Source of the DNA: Abelmoschus esculentus
Lineage: Eukaryota > Streptophyta > Magnoliopsida > Malvales > Malvaceae
Assembly (NCBI GenBank): GCA_035048815.1
Contig: JAUCBN010000013.1
Span: 3,918,501-3,982,500, forward strand
DNA length: 64,000 nucleotides
Reading direction: 5' to 3'
The notes beneath the pieces are model-generated. The model saw only the letters and a program-made list of their open reading frames with translations. It was not told the DNA's origin and did no database searches. This document shows positions 46,912 through 59,949 of the stretch, piece by piece; positions within the stretch are counted from its first letter, which is position 1; each line of letters starts with the position of its first letter. The position numbers were made by a program, and so were the translations under genes.

Positions 46912-49359
46912 TCATTTTCTAAACAGTCTGCCGAGCGTGCTGCCCAGGTAGGATGTTTTAGTACCCTTATTCGGTGTATGAAGAGCCTTACATTCTGCTG
47001 GAGCATCTGAATTTGAAAGATTGTGGAAGACTTTCAACTTAACTTGTTGATCATTTATCCGCATTGTGAGCTCACCATTTTCTACATCGATGATGGTGCG
47101 TCCAGTAGCAAGGAAAGTTCGACTCAATATGATCGATGTATTTTCATCGGCCTCACAGTGAAGGACAAGAAAGTCGGAAGAAAATATAAACTTGTCAACT
47201 TTCACCAGAATGTCCTCAATTTTGCCTTCAGGATGCACATAAGACCGATCCGCAAGTTGGAGCAGTACTGTTGTTGTTTTTTCCCTTCCTATTCCGAGTT
47301 TCTGAAAGACTGATTTAGGTATTAGGTTGATGCTTGCTCCCAAGTCGCCTAGGGCCTTTCCTTTATAACCATCCCCAATTGCACAAGGAATTGTGAAGCA
47401 TCTAGGATCTTTTAGCTTGGGCGGCATACGATTATGCAGCATGGCTATACAACCTTCAGTGGCGGTCACCGTTTCAAATTCTCCTAGCCTTCTTCGTTTG
47501 GATACTATATCCTTTAAAAACTTGGCATAGTTGGGTATTTTTTCAATAGCCTCAACTATTGGCAAGTTGATATGGACCTGCTTCAAAATGTCTAGGAACT
47601 TCTAAAATTGGTGGTCCTGTTTCTGCTTCTTTAGCCTCTGTGAGAAAGGAGGTGGTGGTCTGATATCCTCTAGGTTTCCTTGGATATTGAGTTTAATACC
47701 TGGGGTGAATTTATTTGCAACTGCCTCGGTAGGTCATTCTGATACTGCTGGTTCTGTTTCTGTGACAAAGCTTTCGGTAGGGTCATGCTCAGCCTCTGAA
47801 TCCTCATGATGTTGCTTTTCTGGTTGGATTCTTTCGGTTGAGGTCCCTTTTTTATTTTTCAATTGTAAGCCACTTCTGGTTGTGATTACCTTACATTGCT
47901 CGTGGCCTAACACCTTAGTAACTTCAGTATTGCTAGGTAAACCCCCTGGTGGTCGAGTGTTTTGTCGTTGGGCAAATTGATCAACTTGAGTTTCTAGAGA
48001 TTTTATCGCGGCCTCCTGGTTCTGCAGTCTCATCTCAGTTTGGTTCATGAAGTCATCAGTACGCTTCATGAAGCGGCTATTCTCCATCATGTAAGCATCA
48101 GTCTTTGACATAAAAGCCGTGAGAGAATTTGCCAATACAGTTAGAGATTGTTGCTGTTGTACCTACTGCTGTGGCATGAGTTGCTGAGTGTTCTGCTTTG
48201 GTAGGTTCTGGATCTTATGCTGGAATCTAGGGGCTTGATTAATTGGATTCAAGGCATTATTAGGGTTACTCTATCAGAAGTTCGGATGCCTTTTCCAAGA
48301 GGGGTTGTAGTTGTTGGACATCATAGGATTGTTTCTGTTATAGTTTCCAACATATAGGCTGGTCTCCTCATCTGGCATGTAGTACGATGAGTTAACTGCC
48401 TTAACCTCATGTACGTTTCTTTGGGTTTGCAGATTCTGAACTATCTTTGTTAGAGAAGCTAATTGTGCTGCCACCGAACTTGATGTATCTAATTCATGGG
48501 CTATGGTATAACGTCTTATTCCTCCCCGCCTTGATATGGGAAATTGGAAATCATTCCTTGCGAGTTTTTTCAGAATTTCAATGGCCTCCGCGGGTGCTCT
48601 ATCCAAAAGTGTCCCATTTGTGGAAGCATCTAGCATCATCCTTTTGGGGGCATTAGTAGCATTATAGAACATGGAGACTTGCGTCCACAAGGGAAAACCA
48701 TATAGTGGGCATTTGTTTAATAGTTCTCTGTAACGTTTCCATGCCTCATACATCGGTTCATCTTCATCTTACCGGAATGATGTGATTTTATTACGAATTC
48801 GGTCATAGAGATTTTTCGGATTGAACCTCGTAATGAATTTTCGATAGAGTTCCTCCCAAGATCCTATGGATCCTGCTGGGATACCATTCAACCAAGTTTT
48901 CTCCCTATCCCTCAATGAATAGGGAAACAATTTTAATCGTAGAATATCTTCATGGACTTCTTGAATCTTGCAAGAGTTACATACTTCCATGAAAGATTTG
49001 AGTTTGTGCCTTGCATCTTTAGTAGCAGACCCACTAAACTGTCCAATTGTGTTCAACATGTTGAACATCACTGGTTTGAGCTCAAAGTGAGTTGCTTCAA
49101 TTTTTGGGGTGACTACACCAGGGTTGAGTCCGTTTACATCTTCCACCAGATAGTCTCTAACAGTGGGCTGCCTCGGCAATGGCTGTGGCATTGGCTGCTG
49201 CGGCATTGCTGGCGGTAGTACATTATGATCAACAGGTGAAATTTGTCCTCTTGGTGGATTATCCATGGCTTGGAATAGATTGCATCTCAGATGTTGTCTT
49301 GTTCGTTCAATCTCAGGATCCAACTCGTACAATGGTCCACTCGGATTTGCCCTAGTCAT
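46912..49359 (-). pseudogene. E1 gag-protease frame with six in-frame stops
   Basis: One reading frame of about 816 codons with no frameshift. The start ATG is at 49359 (MTRANPSGPLYELDPEIERT). Retrotrans_gag domain: KLFPYSLRDREKTWLNGIPA and ELYRKFITRFNPKN (about 48960-48790), then MYEAWKRYRELL. Then HVKA/NYNRNNPMMSNNYNPSWK, a Q-rich coiled segment, and a retropepsin-like domain with GDLGASINLIPKS (about 47345-47310) and the flap/ILG-like ILSRTFLATGRT (about 47110). The stops lie at 48771, 48276, 48273, 48165, 47736 and 47604 (first base of each, minus strand). The frame would package and process element RNA. It is not translated as one protein now. Confidence 0.82.
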
Positions 49360-49475
49360 AAACCAAATAAACCAAAGTTAATAAAAACTAAATAAATAAA
49401 TACTTAAAATTAAATTTAGATAACAAATAATTAAAGAGCAAGAAAATTAAAGAAAACAAAATTTAGTTGTCAATT

Positions 49476-49491
49476 CCCGGCAACTGCGCCA
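49476..49491 (-). other. E1 primer binding site (tRNA-Asp type)
   Basis: The minus strand reads TGGCGCAGTTGCCGGG a few bases inside the 5' LTR. The plant tRNA-Asp 3' end would pair with TGGCGCCGTTGCCGGGG, so there is one internal mismatch. tRNA-Asp priming is usual for Athila-like elements. Confidence 0.8.
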
Positions 49492-49497
49492 AAAACT

Positions 49498-50867
49498 TGA
49501 TGCGTGTGGTATAAGTGCAATTTGAGTGCAAGTGTACACGTCGTCAAGTAATAAAATGATAAGTATATCGTGTATCATCTCCAGAGGGATTGGTATACTC
49601 AATATGTCTTCCTTTGTTTCTTTGTTCCTGAAAATAAAGTAAAAACACAAATAAGTGATTTGTCTTATCTAACTAAATAATTAAATAACAAAACATAAAC
49701 TAAAAGGTTAAGAACGATTATAGAGAAATTGGGTAGGATCCAATTGCGTCAATTAGTGGATTCAATTTAACTTCTTCTTGTCCAATGCAATCACACAACA
49801 CTGCTTCGACAGTACTGCAGATACCGCCTAGGCAACATTGGTGTTCCTCTGCCGCGACAATCTCTTGCTCTTGGGCAGAAGCATCAAAGTTCAGCAAAGT
49901 GTCCGTAAGTGACTCAGCTCATCTCTGAGTCAGAGTGCTGTTGATGCCCAGTCCTTGACGATACCTCTCGGCGTGAATCAAAGATTACCACCAACCAATC
50001 CAACACTTCTTTTAGCTGCTGAAATTCTTAACCTATCTCCCGGTGCCTCTAAAAGAGTATAGTCCGAGTTAGTGTCTACAACACCGTACTTATCCCTTTC
50101 GTGAATCTACATCTCTCGATGCTAGATAAATAGATTACTTGCAAACTTCCCTTTCGGGCTTGAATACAAGAACAAAGAATGGTAATAGGATAAGCAAACT
50201 TTAATTTTATTATTACATAAGAATAAAGATACAAGAATCAATCTCCTCTCACTAATATCGACAACCTTCACCTATCCCTAAGAAGTTTAGAACATATTAT
50301 CCTTAATTATAATTCTTAGGGAGGAAGTATTTCTCTAAAAATCGACTCTCTTAAACAATGTGTCCAGCTAGTGTATTTATAGTCTTAACCTAGGGCAAAC
50401 CTTTCCTAAATATACTTCAACTTGGAGTAGGGAACAAGTCTTCTTCAAAGAATCTGATATTTCCAAGTTTGTCGCCTTCTAGAAGGGTTTTCCCGCTTGG
50501 TCTCTTACTTGGGCTTTTAGCGTGCTAGCCTGGTCCAATTTATGCGTTGCATCTTCCAAAATATTCTTTATATTTTTATCTTTCATTGCTCCTCCATTGT
50601 TGATGCTGCCACACTTGCTTCTGCCGCGGCCTTGCTTCTGCCTCGGCCGCAACATAGCTTCTTTATCGTTTCTGTTCTGGATATTCTTGCATGTATAGAA
50701 TATGTAATAATATCTACATTCTCTATAAATATTAACTTTGTAAGTAATGATAATAGAATATCCAGTATTTGAGCAAAGAGTTTATTATTTGGTTCAAGTT
50801 GGTGAATAATAGATGCATAAAGTACCATGAGAAGGGTAGTAAATAACTGCCTTTTAGGCACTCATCA
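49498..50867 (-). mobile_element. E1 5' LTR
   Basis: Right LTR in window orientation. + strand start TGATGCGTGTGGTATAAGTG and end GGCACTCATCA. It abuts the ATAGG duplication. Confidence 0.88.
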
Positions 50868-51030
50868 ATAGGGGTATCGATACTCTCGTATAAAAACACT
50901 TAGAAAATTTATTTTAAAGTTCTTTGTTTGACTTGAAATCAAAAGTTTGACCTAGGGACTTAAATTTTTTTTACAAAATAGTCCTTATACATAATTGTTA
51001 TATCAAAATCAATTTTAGTTTCACAGCATG

Positions 51031-51537
51031 CCTCTCCTATATGAAACTTCAATCTCAGGGACGAAAATGAAGATGAAATCTCTCCTATATGGAACTCATT
51101 ATCTTCGGTGATGTCGATTTCTCCTATATGAAATCATCGTGTCGTGGATGAACTTTTCCAACGGTAGCTCTTTCTGTATAGAGCTTCAAGTTTTTTATGC
51201 TTGATGTTGTGAGTATTTTTTGTATAAAATTGTTGTAAATTCTCTTTCTATGGAACTTCGAAAATGTTGATACCTTCTTTATGGAACCTTCATCTCTGAG
51301 TCTTTCGGGACTCACGTCATGTAGTTGTCAGTGTTTTCTTTGAATCAAGACTCACGCTTATAGATTCTACTAAAAATCTTTTTCTTCGGGATTCACGCCG
51401 AGAAGGCTGCCAATTTCTTTATCTAAAAACATCTGGTTAGGGCTCACGTAAAGTGGTTGTCAGTCTCTTTTCTGAATCTAAAAAATGCTCGTTATCTAGA
51501 TTATCCTAGTGCCTCAATTTCTACGACCTGCAAGTCT
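51031..51537. repeat. TCTCCTATATGAAAC repeat tract, unit 2 right part
   Basis: Same tract as 20241-20735 in unit 1, for example CCTCTCCTATATGAAAC, TCTCCTATATGGAAC, CTTTCTGTATAGAGC. No gene is seen. Confidence 0.55.
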
Positions 51538-52838
51538 TAGCTCTTGGTCTTCTTAGTTTTCCTTTCTCTGTTTCAATGATAGCACTCTCGTCTAATTGTC
51601 GGGCTCAAACTCTAGAGCTCAATTTAGTTTCTTCTTCTTCTTCTTTCGCTTTTATCTTCTTCTTCTATTTTTTTCTTTCTCTTTGTCTCAGATGATGACC
51701 CAGTTCTCTTTGTCTGGTCATTGAAAGAGGTCATCAAATATGGCGTTCTACAAATCTAAAATATTGACCTCTCTGGTCCTATCTTTCTTCTCTATCTTTT
51801 TTCTACTGGAAGGTGGAACTCGAGCATTCAGAGTCTCTATTGAGGTCATCTTTTGACCAATATTCGCCTTTTCCTGTAAGACTGCTTATCAAATAAGTAT
51901 GATTCATGAGCATTTTAAATTATGCATGTATTCATGATGTATGTTCGGAATGTACAGGTACAACCTATCTGTAGGTATGTAATTCTGCATGAAGTTATGT
52001 TAACTATGTTTCAAAAAAAATCATGCCACGATCTTTATTCGGTTGACCAGGTAAGCTTCGTTAACCAAAATAAGTTCATCTTGATGACATCTCTGTTCAA
52101 TTTAGATTTGGTCTCTTATTATGGTATTTTGCGGATAATGATTCCCCACTCATAATCTTTGTATTCTCGTATTGATCGGTATAAAGGTTGATCGGACGTC
52201 TCTGTGTACTAATTTCATTTCTGCGCTCGTCGAGGTACCTCAATGGAGGCTGACTCTTAGTCTTCTTTAATTCTTGAAAAAAGATTTTATTTGCATGTAT
52301 TTCTGATGCAAGAAAAAATTAAATATGTATTTGATTTTAGTGTATTGTGAAACAATTTAAGAAAAAGTTTACCCTCTTAAATGTCAAATACAATGACATA
52401 TTTACCCCAATTTGGCAAAGTTCAACTCTAATGAAAATTGTATTCAGAGGATCCTTGACTATCACGGGGATATAGACAAATGTCTAGTCTCTTCTAGACC
52501 ATCGAGCTTTCAAAAGGAACAATCCCTTACCTAAAGGCTAACCCTTTTGTGTGGCTCTTTTTATCTCACTTTCTCATCTTGTCCCATTCTTACCTCATTT
52601 AGGTGTTGATCATGCACTTCGAAGTTTGACGTTTCTTGATGAAGGTTAACCTTTGGGCGGAAGTATGGTTTAAAGACAATCTCATTTAGTTTTCGTCCAT
52701 GAATGATCAGAATGGTCCTTGAATCCATGTAAGGTCTGGATCTATGGTTGGTGTAAAGATGTTTTAATTATTATTGTTACTCTTTTCTGGGAAATCAACT
52801 CATCATAGTCCTTTGTCTCGAGAATACTGATGGAGAAA
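51538..52838. repeat. Direct repeat R1', unit 2 (about 1.30 kb)
   Basis: Matches R1 at 20736. Starts TAGCTCTTGGTCTTCT, ends GATGGAGAAAC. Confidence 0.7.
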
Positions 52839-53110
52839 CTGATAAGTGCTCAACTCACTATCACTTTTTACACCTTTTATGGGCAATAATCACCAAATCC
52901 ACACCTACTTGGACCACTGCATGTACTTAATGTGAGATATTTAAAGATTATGCTTATAAAGATAAAATTTACAAAAAAGGCAACTTTACTACATTTTTAT
53001 ATCTTTGCAAGAAAAACTATTGTCGCGACAGCAAATGAGGTCGAGGTAGGACTTGATGACACTTACTAAGTTTTGATGACACTTACTAAGTTTGATGACA
53101 CTTATTAAGT
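52839..53110 (+). repeat. Inverted E2-family LTR fragment and 20-22 bp VNTR, unit 2
   Basis: TGATAAGTGCTCAACTCACT and what follows match the complement of the E2 LTR right end. The fragment ends in three copies of TGATGACACTTACTAAGTTT (about 53054-53116). Unit 1 has two. Confidence 0.65.
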
Positions 53111-53670
53111 TTTGAAAGTGGCATTGTTAGCCATGTGTGTTTTGTTTTATAAAGAGCATGACATGTTTTTAAATTGATGAAATTGGTTTAATATGGGCTT
53201 CATTGTAAGGTGTTTTTATACTTGTTTTTATTCACTCACTAAGCTTATGCTTACCCTCTCATTTACCTTGGAATGCAGAGTAAATAAAGTTGAGGCAGCA
53301 AAGAGAAGCAAGGATCTAGGTAACCGTTAAGTGAAAGCTCGAGTATGTCTTTATAACATTAGTAGTAGTGAGAGAGCAATGAGGATGAGTTACCATGTTA
53401 AAAATATTATTATATTGATCAGACTTATAGTAGTTGTATGCTTATACATGTTTGAAGTTTATATATATTAATATTAGCTTATGAATTTGACTTGAATTGC
53501 CCACTGATATTCCTTTAGTTATAATATAGTTACTTTAAAGTTTGATTCTTGATATCCCTATGTTTGAATTTGAGTGTTGTTTAAAATGAAGCATGACTAC
53601 TTAAGAGTTGAATATATTGTTGCTAACTAGTTTTAATTGCATCTAGCTAATATGTCATGATATGTGCTTA
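53111..53670. other. LTR-like non-coding DNA, unit 2
   Basis: Counterpart of 22331-22879, no coding content. Confidence 0.5.
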
Positions 53671-53675
53671 AAGTG

Positions 53676-54992
53676 TGATGCGTGTTAGATATACGCAATT
53701 TAGTGCAAGTGAACACGTCGCCAAGTAATAAAGTGATAAGTATCAAGTATCGTCTCCTCAGGGATTGGTATACTTAATATGCTTCCTTTAGTTTTCTTAC
53801 TCTATAAAATAAAAAAATAATTAATTGAGTCGTGATTGAACTAAATAATAAAAACTAAATAAAGATAGAAAAATAATATAAGGAAGGTGGCTAGGATCCA
53901 GTTGTGCTGTATAGTGGAATTAATCAACTCGTTTCTATCCAGTGCAATTGTACAACACTGCCTCGGCAGAACTGCAGATTACTGCCTCGACAGTGAAGAT
54001 ACTCGTCTGTCGTGGCAATCCCTTGCTCTTGGGTAGACTTTACCAAAGTTCGGCAAAGTGTCCTTAGATGAATCTGCTTATCCCTAAGTCGAAGTACTAT
54101 TGATGACCAGTCCTTGATGATACCTCCCGGTGTGAATCAATTGTAATCACTAACCAATCTCACACTTCTATTAGCCGTTGAAACTCTAAACCTATCCCTA
54201 AACCGAGTTAGTGTTCCATGGCAGAAACAACATACTTATTCCTTTTGTGAATCTAACTCTCTCGATATTAGATAAATGGATGACTTACAAACTTCTCTCC
54301 CGAGCTTGAATGTAAGAACAAGAAATAGAAAAGAATAAGAAAACTTTGATATTTTATTGCATTGGAAACAAGAAATAGAGTTTGACTTCCTCACTCTAAT
54401 ACTTTACAACTTTCACCTAAGCCTAAACAAAATTAGAACTTAATGTAGAAGAAAAGAAAAACTAAAAGTTCCGAATCTAATTCTATATTCTAAGCTATAT
54501 ACTCTTCCCTTGGACGGCTATGGCTTATGTAGGCTTGGCCTAGGGCAAACCTTTCCTAAGTAGAATACAACTTGGAGTAGGGAACAAGTCATGTACGTAC
54601 ATCAAATATTTCCTAGTATATTTCTTCTAGAAGGCTTTCCCGCGTGGCCTTATCTTTGAGTTTTCCTCGTGTTATCCAACTCCGATCCTTGGGCTTCTTG
54701 TCTAGCAACATTCTCCTCATTTTTATCCTTAGCTTGCCTGCCATATTGTTACTTTTCCTCTGCTTCCTCGGCATCAGGTCCTGCCTCGGCCATATTTCGG
54801 TGTCGTGGTAATGCTTCTTCATGTACAGATACAAAAATGCAGTAAAGTTTTCCTTTTCTGTAAATATTATCTTTAATAGCATAATCCCTAAATATATAAT
54901 ATTAAGTCTATGGATTGGTCCAAATAGGTGTAGAATTGATGATTAATGCACATGAAAAGTGTAAAAAGTGATAGTAAGTTGAGCACTTATCA
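53676..54992 (-). mobile_element. E2 3' LTR
   Basis: Left LTR in window orientation, 1317 bp. The right LTR is 1269 bp, so small deletions separate them. Frame 54613-54882 inside it is not a gene. Confidence 0.85.
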
Positions 54993-55899
54993 CACACCCA
55001 AACTCGAACTATTACTTGTCCTCAAGCAATGCAAACCATCAATTTGTCAACTTTGTTCCTTCTTGGTCTTATGTTTCCATCTATTCTCCCCATCATAACT
55101 ATGTCCATTCTTTAGACTTAACTTTTCGGTTACCAAAGGGTATACCTAGAAGATAAACTATAAGATTTTGTGAGTGTGTTCGTTTTTTTAGACAAGTTTG
55201 ATTAAGGGCCTCCTTAGATAAACTCTAAGTTCAAGACAAATAGACTTGGATTTAGTGTTCTCTTCTTAAAACAACAATTTCTTGAGCCAATTTCGTGCAC
55301 CTCAAGGATTGTGTTTTCTTATTATTATTTTTTTATTTCCTTTTCTGTTCTTTTAAGCATACTAGAGTCAATTTCGGGTACCTCTAGTATGAAAAAGAGT
55401 ACTTCCTAGAGTCGGTGATAAGCACCTCTAGTCACCTTTCTAAAGATCTAAGTCTTTATCACCTAAGTTCATTAAAAGAATTTCTATAGCCAAACAAGTC
55501 CTAAAAGTATTTAAAGTTCAACCTTATAGTAAGCTTCTAAGTTTTCTCCTTAAGTATCCTAGAATTAAGCCTTCAAAACAGAACCTAACTATGGTAAGGA
55601 GAAAGATTTCTATTGCCTTAAAAGAATAAACTAAAACAATACTGATGATAGGCAGTGCAAAAGTGTAGGCAACAAATTCAAGTAAAATGGTGGACATAAA
55701 AATAAAAAATTTATCACTTAAAAACTCCTTTTTCATGGCATGGCCTCGGTAGTGGATTGCCTCGACAGTGGCTCTACACCCCTAAACTCGAACCAAGCAT
55801 TTTCCTCAATGCTTAAATTAGTGGCAAGCAATAGGAAATAAAATATTAAAAGAAAACAAGCAATAAAAGCAGCATAAAAAAATTTATAAGGATTACGAA

Positions 55900-56880
55900 G
55901 AGCTATCCTCCATAATTAATTTTTTGGATCTTGCTGTTGATTGTTGCGTCCTTGGTGATAGCGATGGCTGAGTCTTTGCTTGTCTTGGTGGTTGGAATCT
56001 TGTGGGTGTTGTTCGTTGCATGGGAGCGTTCACCTCTTCTTCTCCTTCATCTTCGTTCTCCATTACATCAGTACATCCATCATTTTATGTATCTACCCAG
56101 GCATTGTGTATGGTCAGCCCGTCAACGTCTGAGCTTTGATGTACATAGGTATCTATCTCAGTTGATAGACTGCCCATGATGATTAAGGATCTTGGGCGAG
56201 TGCTGAAGACTGCCCTCCTCTTGGAAGGTCTTCTGCTGGCAGATGCTTCTGCTGCAGAATCTGCTGCCCTAGATGGGCCAGCAACGTGAAACTATTGCTG
56301 AGGGCCTATGGGGAAGAATGGTCTCGGTCCTCCTAGAACTGGTGTTGTCTCTGTTTAGGGTACAGCCGTCACAAACATGTTAGTGGAGAATTCTGGAAAC
56401 TGCACTTCTTGGTCTGGAAAGTTGTGGAGCATCATTTGAGCAATTGTGTTGTTGAAGTCTCTTTGATACTCCATGTATCACTACTGCCTAAGATCTATGG
56501 TTGCCATCCTTTGTAGAATCTCCTGGTACGGGTCTGCTGCAATAGTAGTGTGGGTAGTATCAGGCATGTCTGCCGTGTACTGGGCCCCGATAGCAGTGTC
56601 GGTAGTGACTGATGCAGAGTTGCCTGGACTGGTTCTACTTGCGTAATATGCAAGATCTTATGACAGAAGTCTCTAGTCCATCCTCTTCTACTGGCTGTGA
56701 ATTCATTTGTCTCGGCAGTGGGTACACCTACAGCATTACAAATACCAGTGATTAAAGAAGGGAAATATAAAGGGCCTTTATCCTTCTTACCGCATTCGTA
56801 AATTTCTCGTAAAATTATTTCTCCAACGTTGATGCTCCATTTGTTGAAGAATGCAAGAGTGAATAGTTCAAGAGGGAAAG
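55900..56880 (-). pseudogene. E2 second frame remnant, plant transposon-protein domain
   Basis: The minus strand near 56835-56690 gives SINVGEIILREIYECGKKDK and GPLYFPSLITGICNAVGVP, matching the E1 second frame (about 45700-45590). The rest is broken by stops and base changes; the 5' part of the frame is largely missing or replaced. No function is assigned. Confidence 0.6.
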
Positions 56881-57210
56881 ATTTCTTATATAGGCCTCGG
56901 TAGTGTGACTGCTTTAACCACTAGCCGTTTTATAGTCGTTTAACTTTTACTATCGTTGCATTTACTACCACGACGAGAATCTCGGCAGACTAGCCATTAC
57001 GCTATTTCTACCCATTAGAACTACTGCGACTCTGACACTGTTTACTGCCTCGACAGAATTCCTGTTGTGAACTATTTTTCCTTTATTCTTGCTTACTGTC
57101 TAAAAAAATTAAACAAAAATAAGAAAATTAATTAAAGACGAAAATAATTATAGAAAGTAAATCTATACTAAACTATTCCTAATATAATAATAAAAGTAGA
57201 AGGGAAGAGA

Positions 57211-59871
57211 TTATGTCACTGGTGGAGTGCATGCAAATGCATCTCCCAATCTGATTGTCTCTTGTTGGCCAGAATTATTCTTCAAGTGTTGGTTATTGGC
57301 TTTAAGTCCATCCTTTTTTGTTCTGATCTTCACTGTACCCTGTTTGTCTGGACAGTGTGATGTGTTGTTAATTTCCTTCACATCTGTCTTAATTTTCCTG
57401 CCAAAAATTCTACCATAGCAAATATCTAATTTTCTGTCGAGCATACTGCCTAGGCAGTGGCTATTGAAACAGGATACCTTTGTGCTTGCATCTGTGGTGT
57501 AAAGGGCTTTGCATTCTTCTTCATCATCATGCCTTTTCAAATTGTGGAAGGCATTGAGTTCAATTTGTTGTTCATTGACCCTCATAGTCAACTCTTCTTT
57601 TTCCACATCAATTAACGTTCGTCCAGTGGCAAGGAAAGGTCTTCCAAGGATGATCGGTGCATTATCATTTGCTTCACAATCAAGGATAAGAAACTCAGTA
57701 GGAAAAATAAATTTATCTACTCTTACCAGTATGTCCTCGATTTTTCCTTCGGGTTGCACGTATAATCGATCCGTAAGTTAGAGCATCACAGTAGTGGGTT
57801 TTGCCCTTCAAATTCCAAGCTTTTGAAAGAAAGATTTGGGCATTAGATTGGTGCTTGCTCTAAGATCGCATACGGTCTTACCTTCATAGTTGTTACCAAT
57901 TACACAAGGTATTGTAAAGCATCCAAGAACCTTCAATTTTGGTGGCATGCAGTTATGTACAATTGCCATGCATCCTTTTGTAGCAGCCACTGTTTCAAAC
58001 TCACCTAGCCTCTTTCTCTTAGACACAATGTCTTTCAAGAACTTAGCATAATTAGGCATTTGTTCAATTGCCTCTACAAAGGGTAAGTTAATGTGGACTT
58101 GCTTTAAGATATCAAGAAATTTCTTAAATTGATGGTACTGTTTTTGCTTTTTCAACCTTTGTGGGAAAGGTGGTGTTGATCTCATCTCTTCCAGAGTTTC
58201 TTTAGTTTGGAATTTAATACCTGAAACCACTGTTTCTATTATTGTCTCGGCAGCTTTTTCAGGTACTGCCGAGTTCTCTACTAGGGCAGTGTTTTCATGA
58301 TCAGTTTGTTCAGCATCCAAGTCCTTTTTTTAGGTTCTTTTATTGGGACTTTGGCTGCTAAGCTTTCTACCTTTTCTTTCAACTGTAGACAACTTCTGGT
58401 AGTGATTGCTTTGCACTGTTCATGGCCCATTACCTTAGCAACTTTAGTATTGCTGGGTAATCCTTCTTGTGGTCTAGTATTGATGTTCTAGGCAAATTGC
58501 CCAACCTTGGTTTCCAGTGCCTTGATAGCAGCCTCTTAGTTTGGTAACCTCATCTCAGTCCTATTGATGAATGCATCTGTTCTTTTTATGAAGTTATTGT
58601 TCTCTGTCATGTATGATTCAGTTTTCATCATGAATGCCTTCAGAGAATTTTCCAGATAACTTACAGGCTATTGTTGATGCATCTGCTGCTGTGGCAGAGG
58701 TTGCTGAACTTGTTGATGCGGTGGCTGTAATTCTGCATTGGTTGCTGGTAACTTTGTGGTTGAGTAGTTGGATTTAAGGCATTATTTTGATTGCTCCATG
58801 AAAAGTTTGGATGTCTCTTCCATGAGGGGTTATATGTATTGGATATCATATTGTTTCTATTGTAATTTCCAACATGCATGTTGGCCTCTTGATTCATACA
58901 CTCAGAAGAATTGTGGTTTCCTCCATACAAATTGCAGTGAGAGTCAATCGCTTTAACCTCATGGGTGTTCTATTGTAACTGAATGTTTTGCACCATCTTA
59001 GTAAGAGAGGCCAATTTGATGTTTCTAATTCATTCATTGTGGCTTGTCATCTTACTCCTCTTCGCCTAGATGTAGGGAATTGAAAATCATTCTTTGCGAG
59101 TTTGTTTAGTATCTCAATAGCTTCCTCATTTGCTTTATCCAGGAGTGTTCCATTTGCCGAGGCATCTAACATCATCCTTGTCGGGGTATTGGTGGTATTA
59201 TAAAATATTGTCACTTGTGTCCACAGTGGAAATCCATGCAATGGGCACTCTTGCAATAACTCTCTGTAGCGTTCCCATGCCTCGTACATAGATTCGTCAT
59301 CAGTTTGTCGAAAAGAAGTAATCTCATTACGAATTCTATCATATAAATTTGTAGGATTAAAGCATGTAATGAAATCTCAGTATAATTCACTCCAAGATTC
59401 TATTGATCCTGCTAGAATGCTATTTAGCCAGGTTTTTGCCCTATCCCTCAGTGAATAGGGGAACAACTTCAATCTTAATACATCTTCATGGACTCCTTGA
59501 ATTTTGAAAGAATTGCAAATTTCCATGAATGACTTAAGATGTTGCCTGACATCTTCTGTCATTCACCCACCAAATTGTCCAATAGTATTTAACATATTTA
59601 ACATGACTGGTTTAAGTTCAAAGTGGTCCACTTCTATTTCTTTTGTAACAACTCCAGAATTCAGTCTATTTAAATCTTCCTCTAGGAAGTCTCTGACAGT
59701 TAACTGCTGCGACAGTGATGGCTGTGGAAGGCCTCCATTGTCGGCAGGTAAGTTCTGATTTGCTTGATTTACTGCCATGGCTCTTTGGATCTATCTCCTT
59801 AACCTTTGATAAGTATGTTCGATTTCTGGATCTAATGCGTACAAAGAATTGGTAGGGTTAGCCCTAGTCAT
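57211..59871 (-). pseudogene. E2 gag-protease frame, frameshifted
   Basis: The ATG is at 59871 (MTRANPTNSLYALDPEIEHT, then a stop after about 26 codons). Segments: NQANQNLPADNGG to LNTIGQFGG (59778-59563), HEDVLRLKLFPYSLRDRAKT (59562-59377), MYEAWERYRELLQECPLHGF (59289-59047), a shifted-frame piece with NYNRNNMISNTYNPSWKRHP (58930-58661), then back in the first frame QVHINLPFVEAIEQMPN and the retropepsin-like VCDLRASTNLMP (58320-57808), and GRPFLATGRTLIDVEK (57759-57211). The protease triad is D-L-R where the family has D-L-G. It is dead. Confidence 0.78.
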
Positions 59872-59949
59872 ACACAAAAAATAAATCAAAGTAAAATAAA
59901 AGTAAAAATAAAAATAAAATAACTAAAAAAATAAAGAAAACAAAATTTA

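Larger units (their letters stand above)
42496..50867 (-). mobile_element. E1: non-autonomous Gypsy/Athila-like LTR element (8372 bp)
   Basis: LTRs 42496-43864 and 49498-50867 (about 1.37 kb, closely similar) begin TGATG and end CATCA. The 5-bp duplication ATAGG is at 42491-42495 and 50868-50872. The unbroken site GATAGGGGTATCG is visible in unit 1 (about 20083). The interior encodes a gag-protease frame and, downstream, a second frame. There is no visible reverse transcriptase, RNase H or integrase. Clean ends and similar LTRs suggest a fairly recent insertion, yet the frames contain stops. Confidence 0.9.
41501..51025 (-). mobile_element. Solo Copia LTR, unit 2, split by E1
   Basis: Two parts, 41501-42495 and 50873-51025, together match the 5' LTR of the unit-1 Copia element. 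Start TGTTGAGTTGATCG, end GTTTCACA. The flanks are TCATG (41496-41500) and GCATG (51026-51030). No Copia internal DNA is present, so the element collapsed here to a solo LTR. E1 (42496-50867) later inserted into it. The 70-residue frame at 41508-41720 is LTR sequence, not a gene. Confidence 0.85.

Noticed and set aside
49476..49491. tRNA-Asp gene
   Set aside because: Only the 3'-end complement is present beside an LTR; it is a primer binding site.
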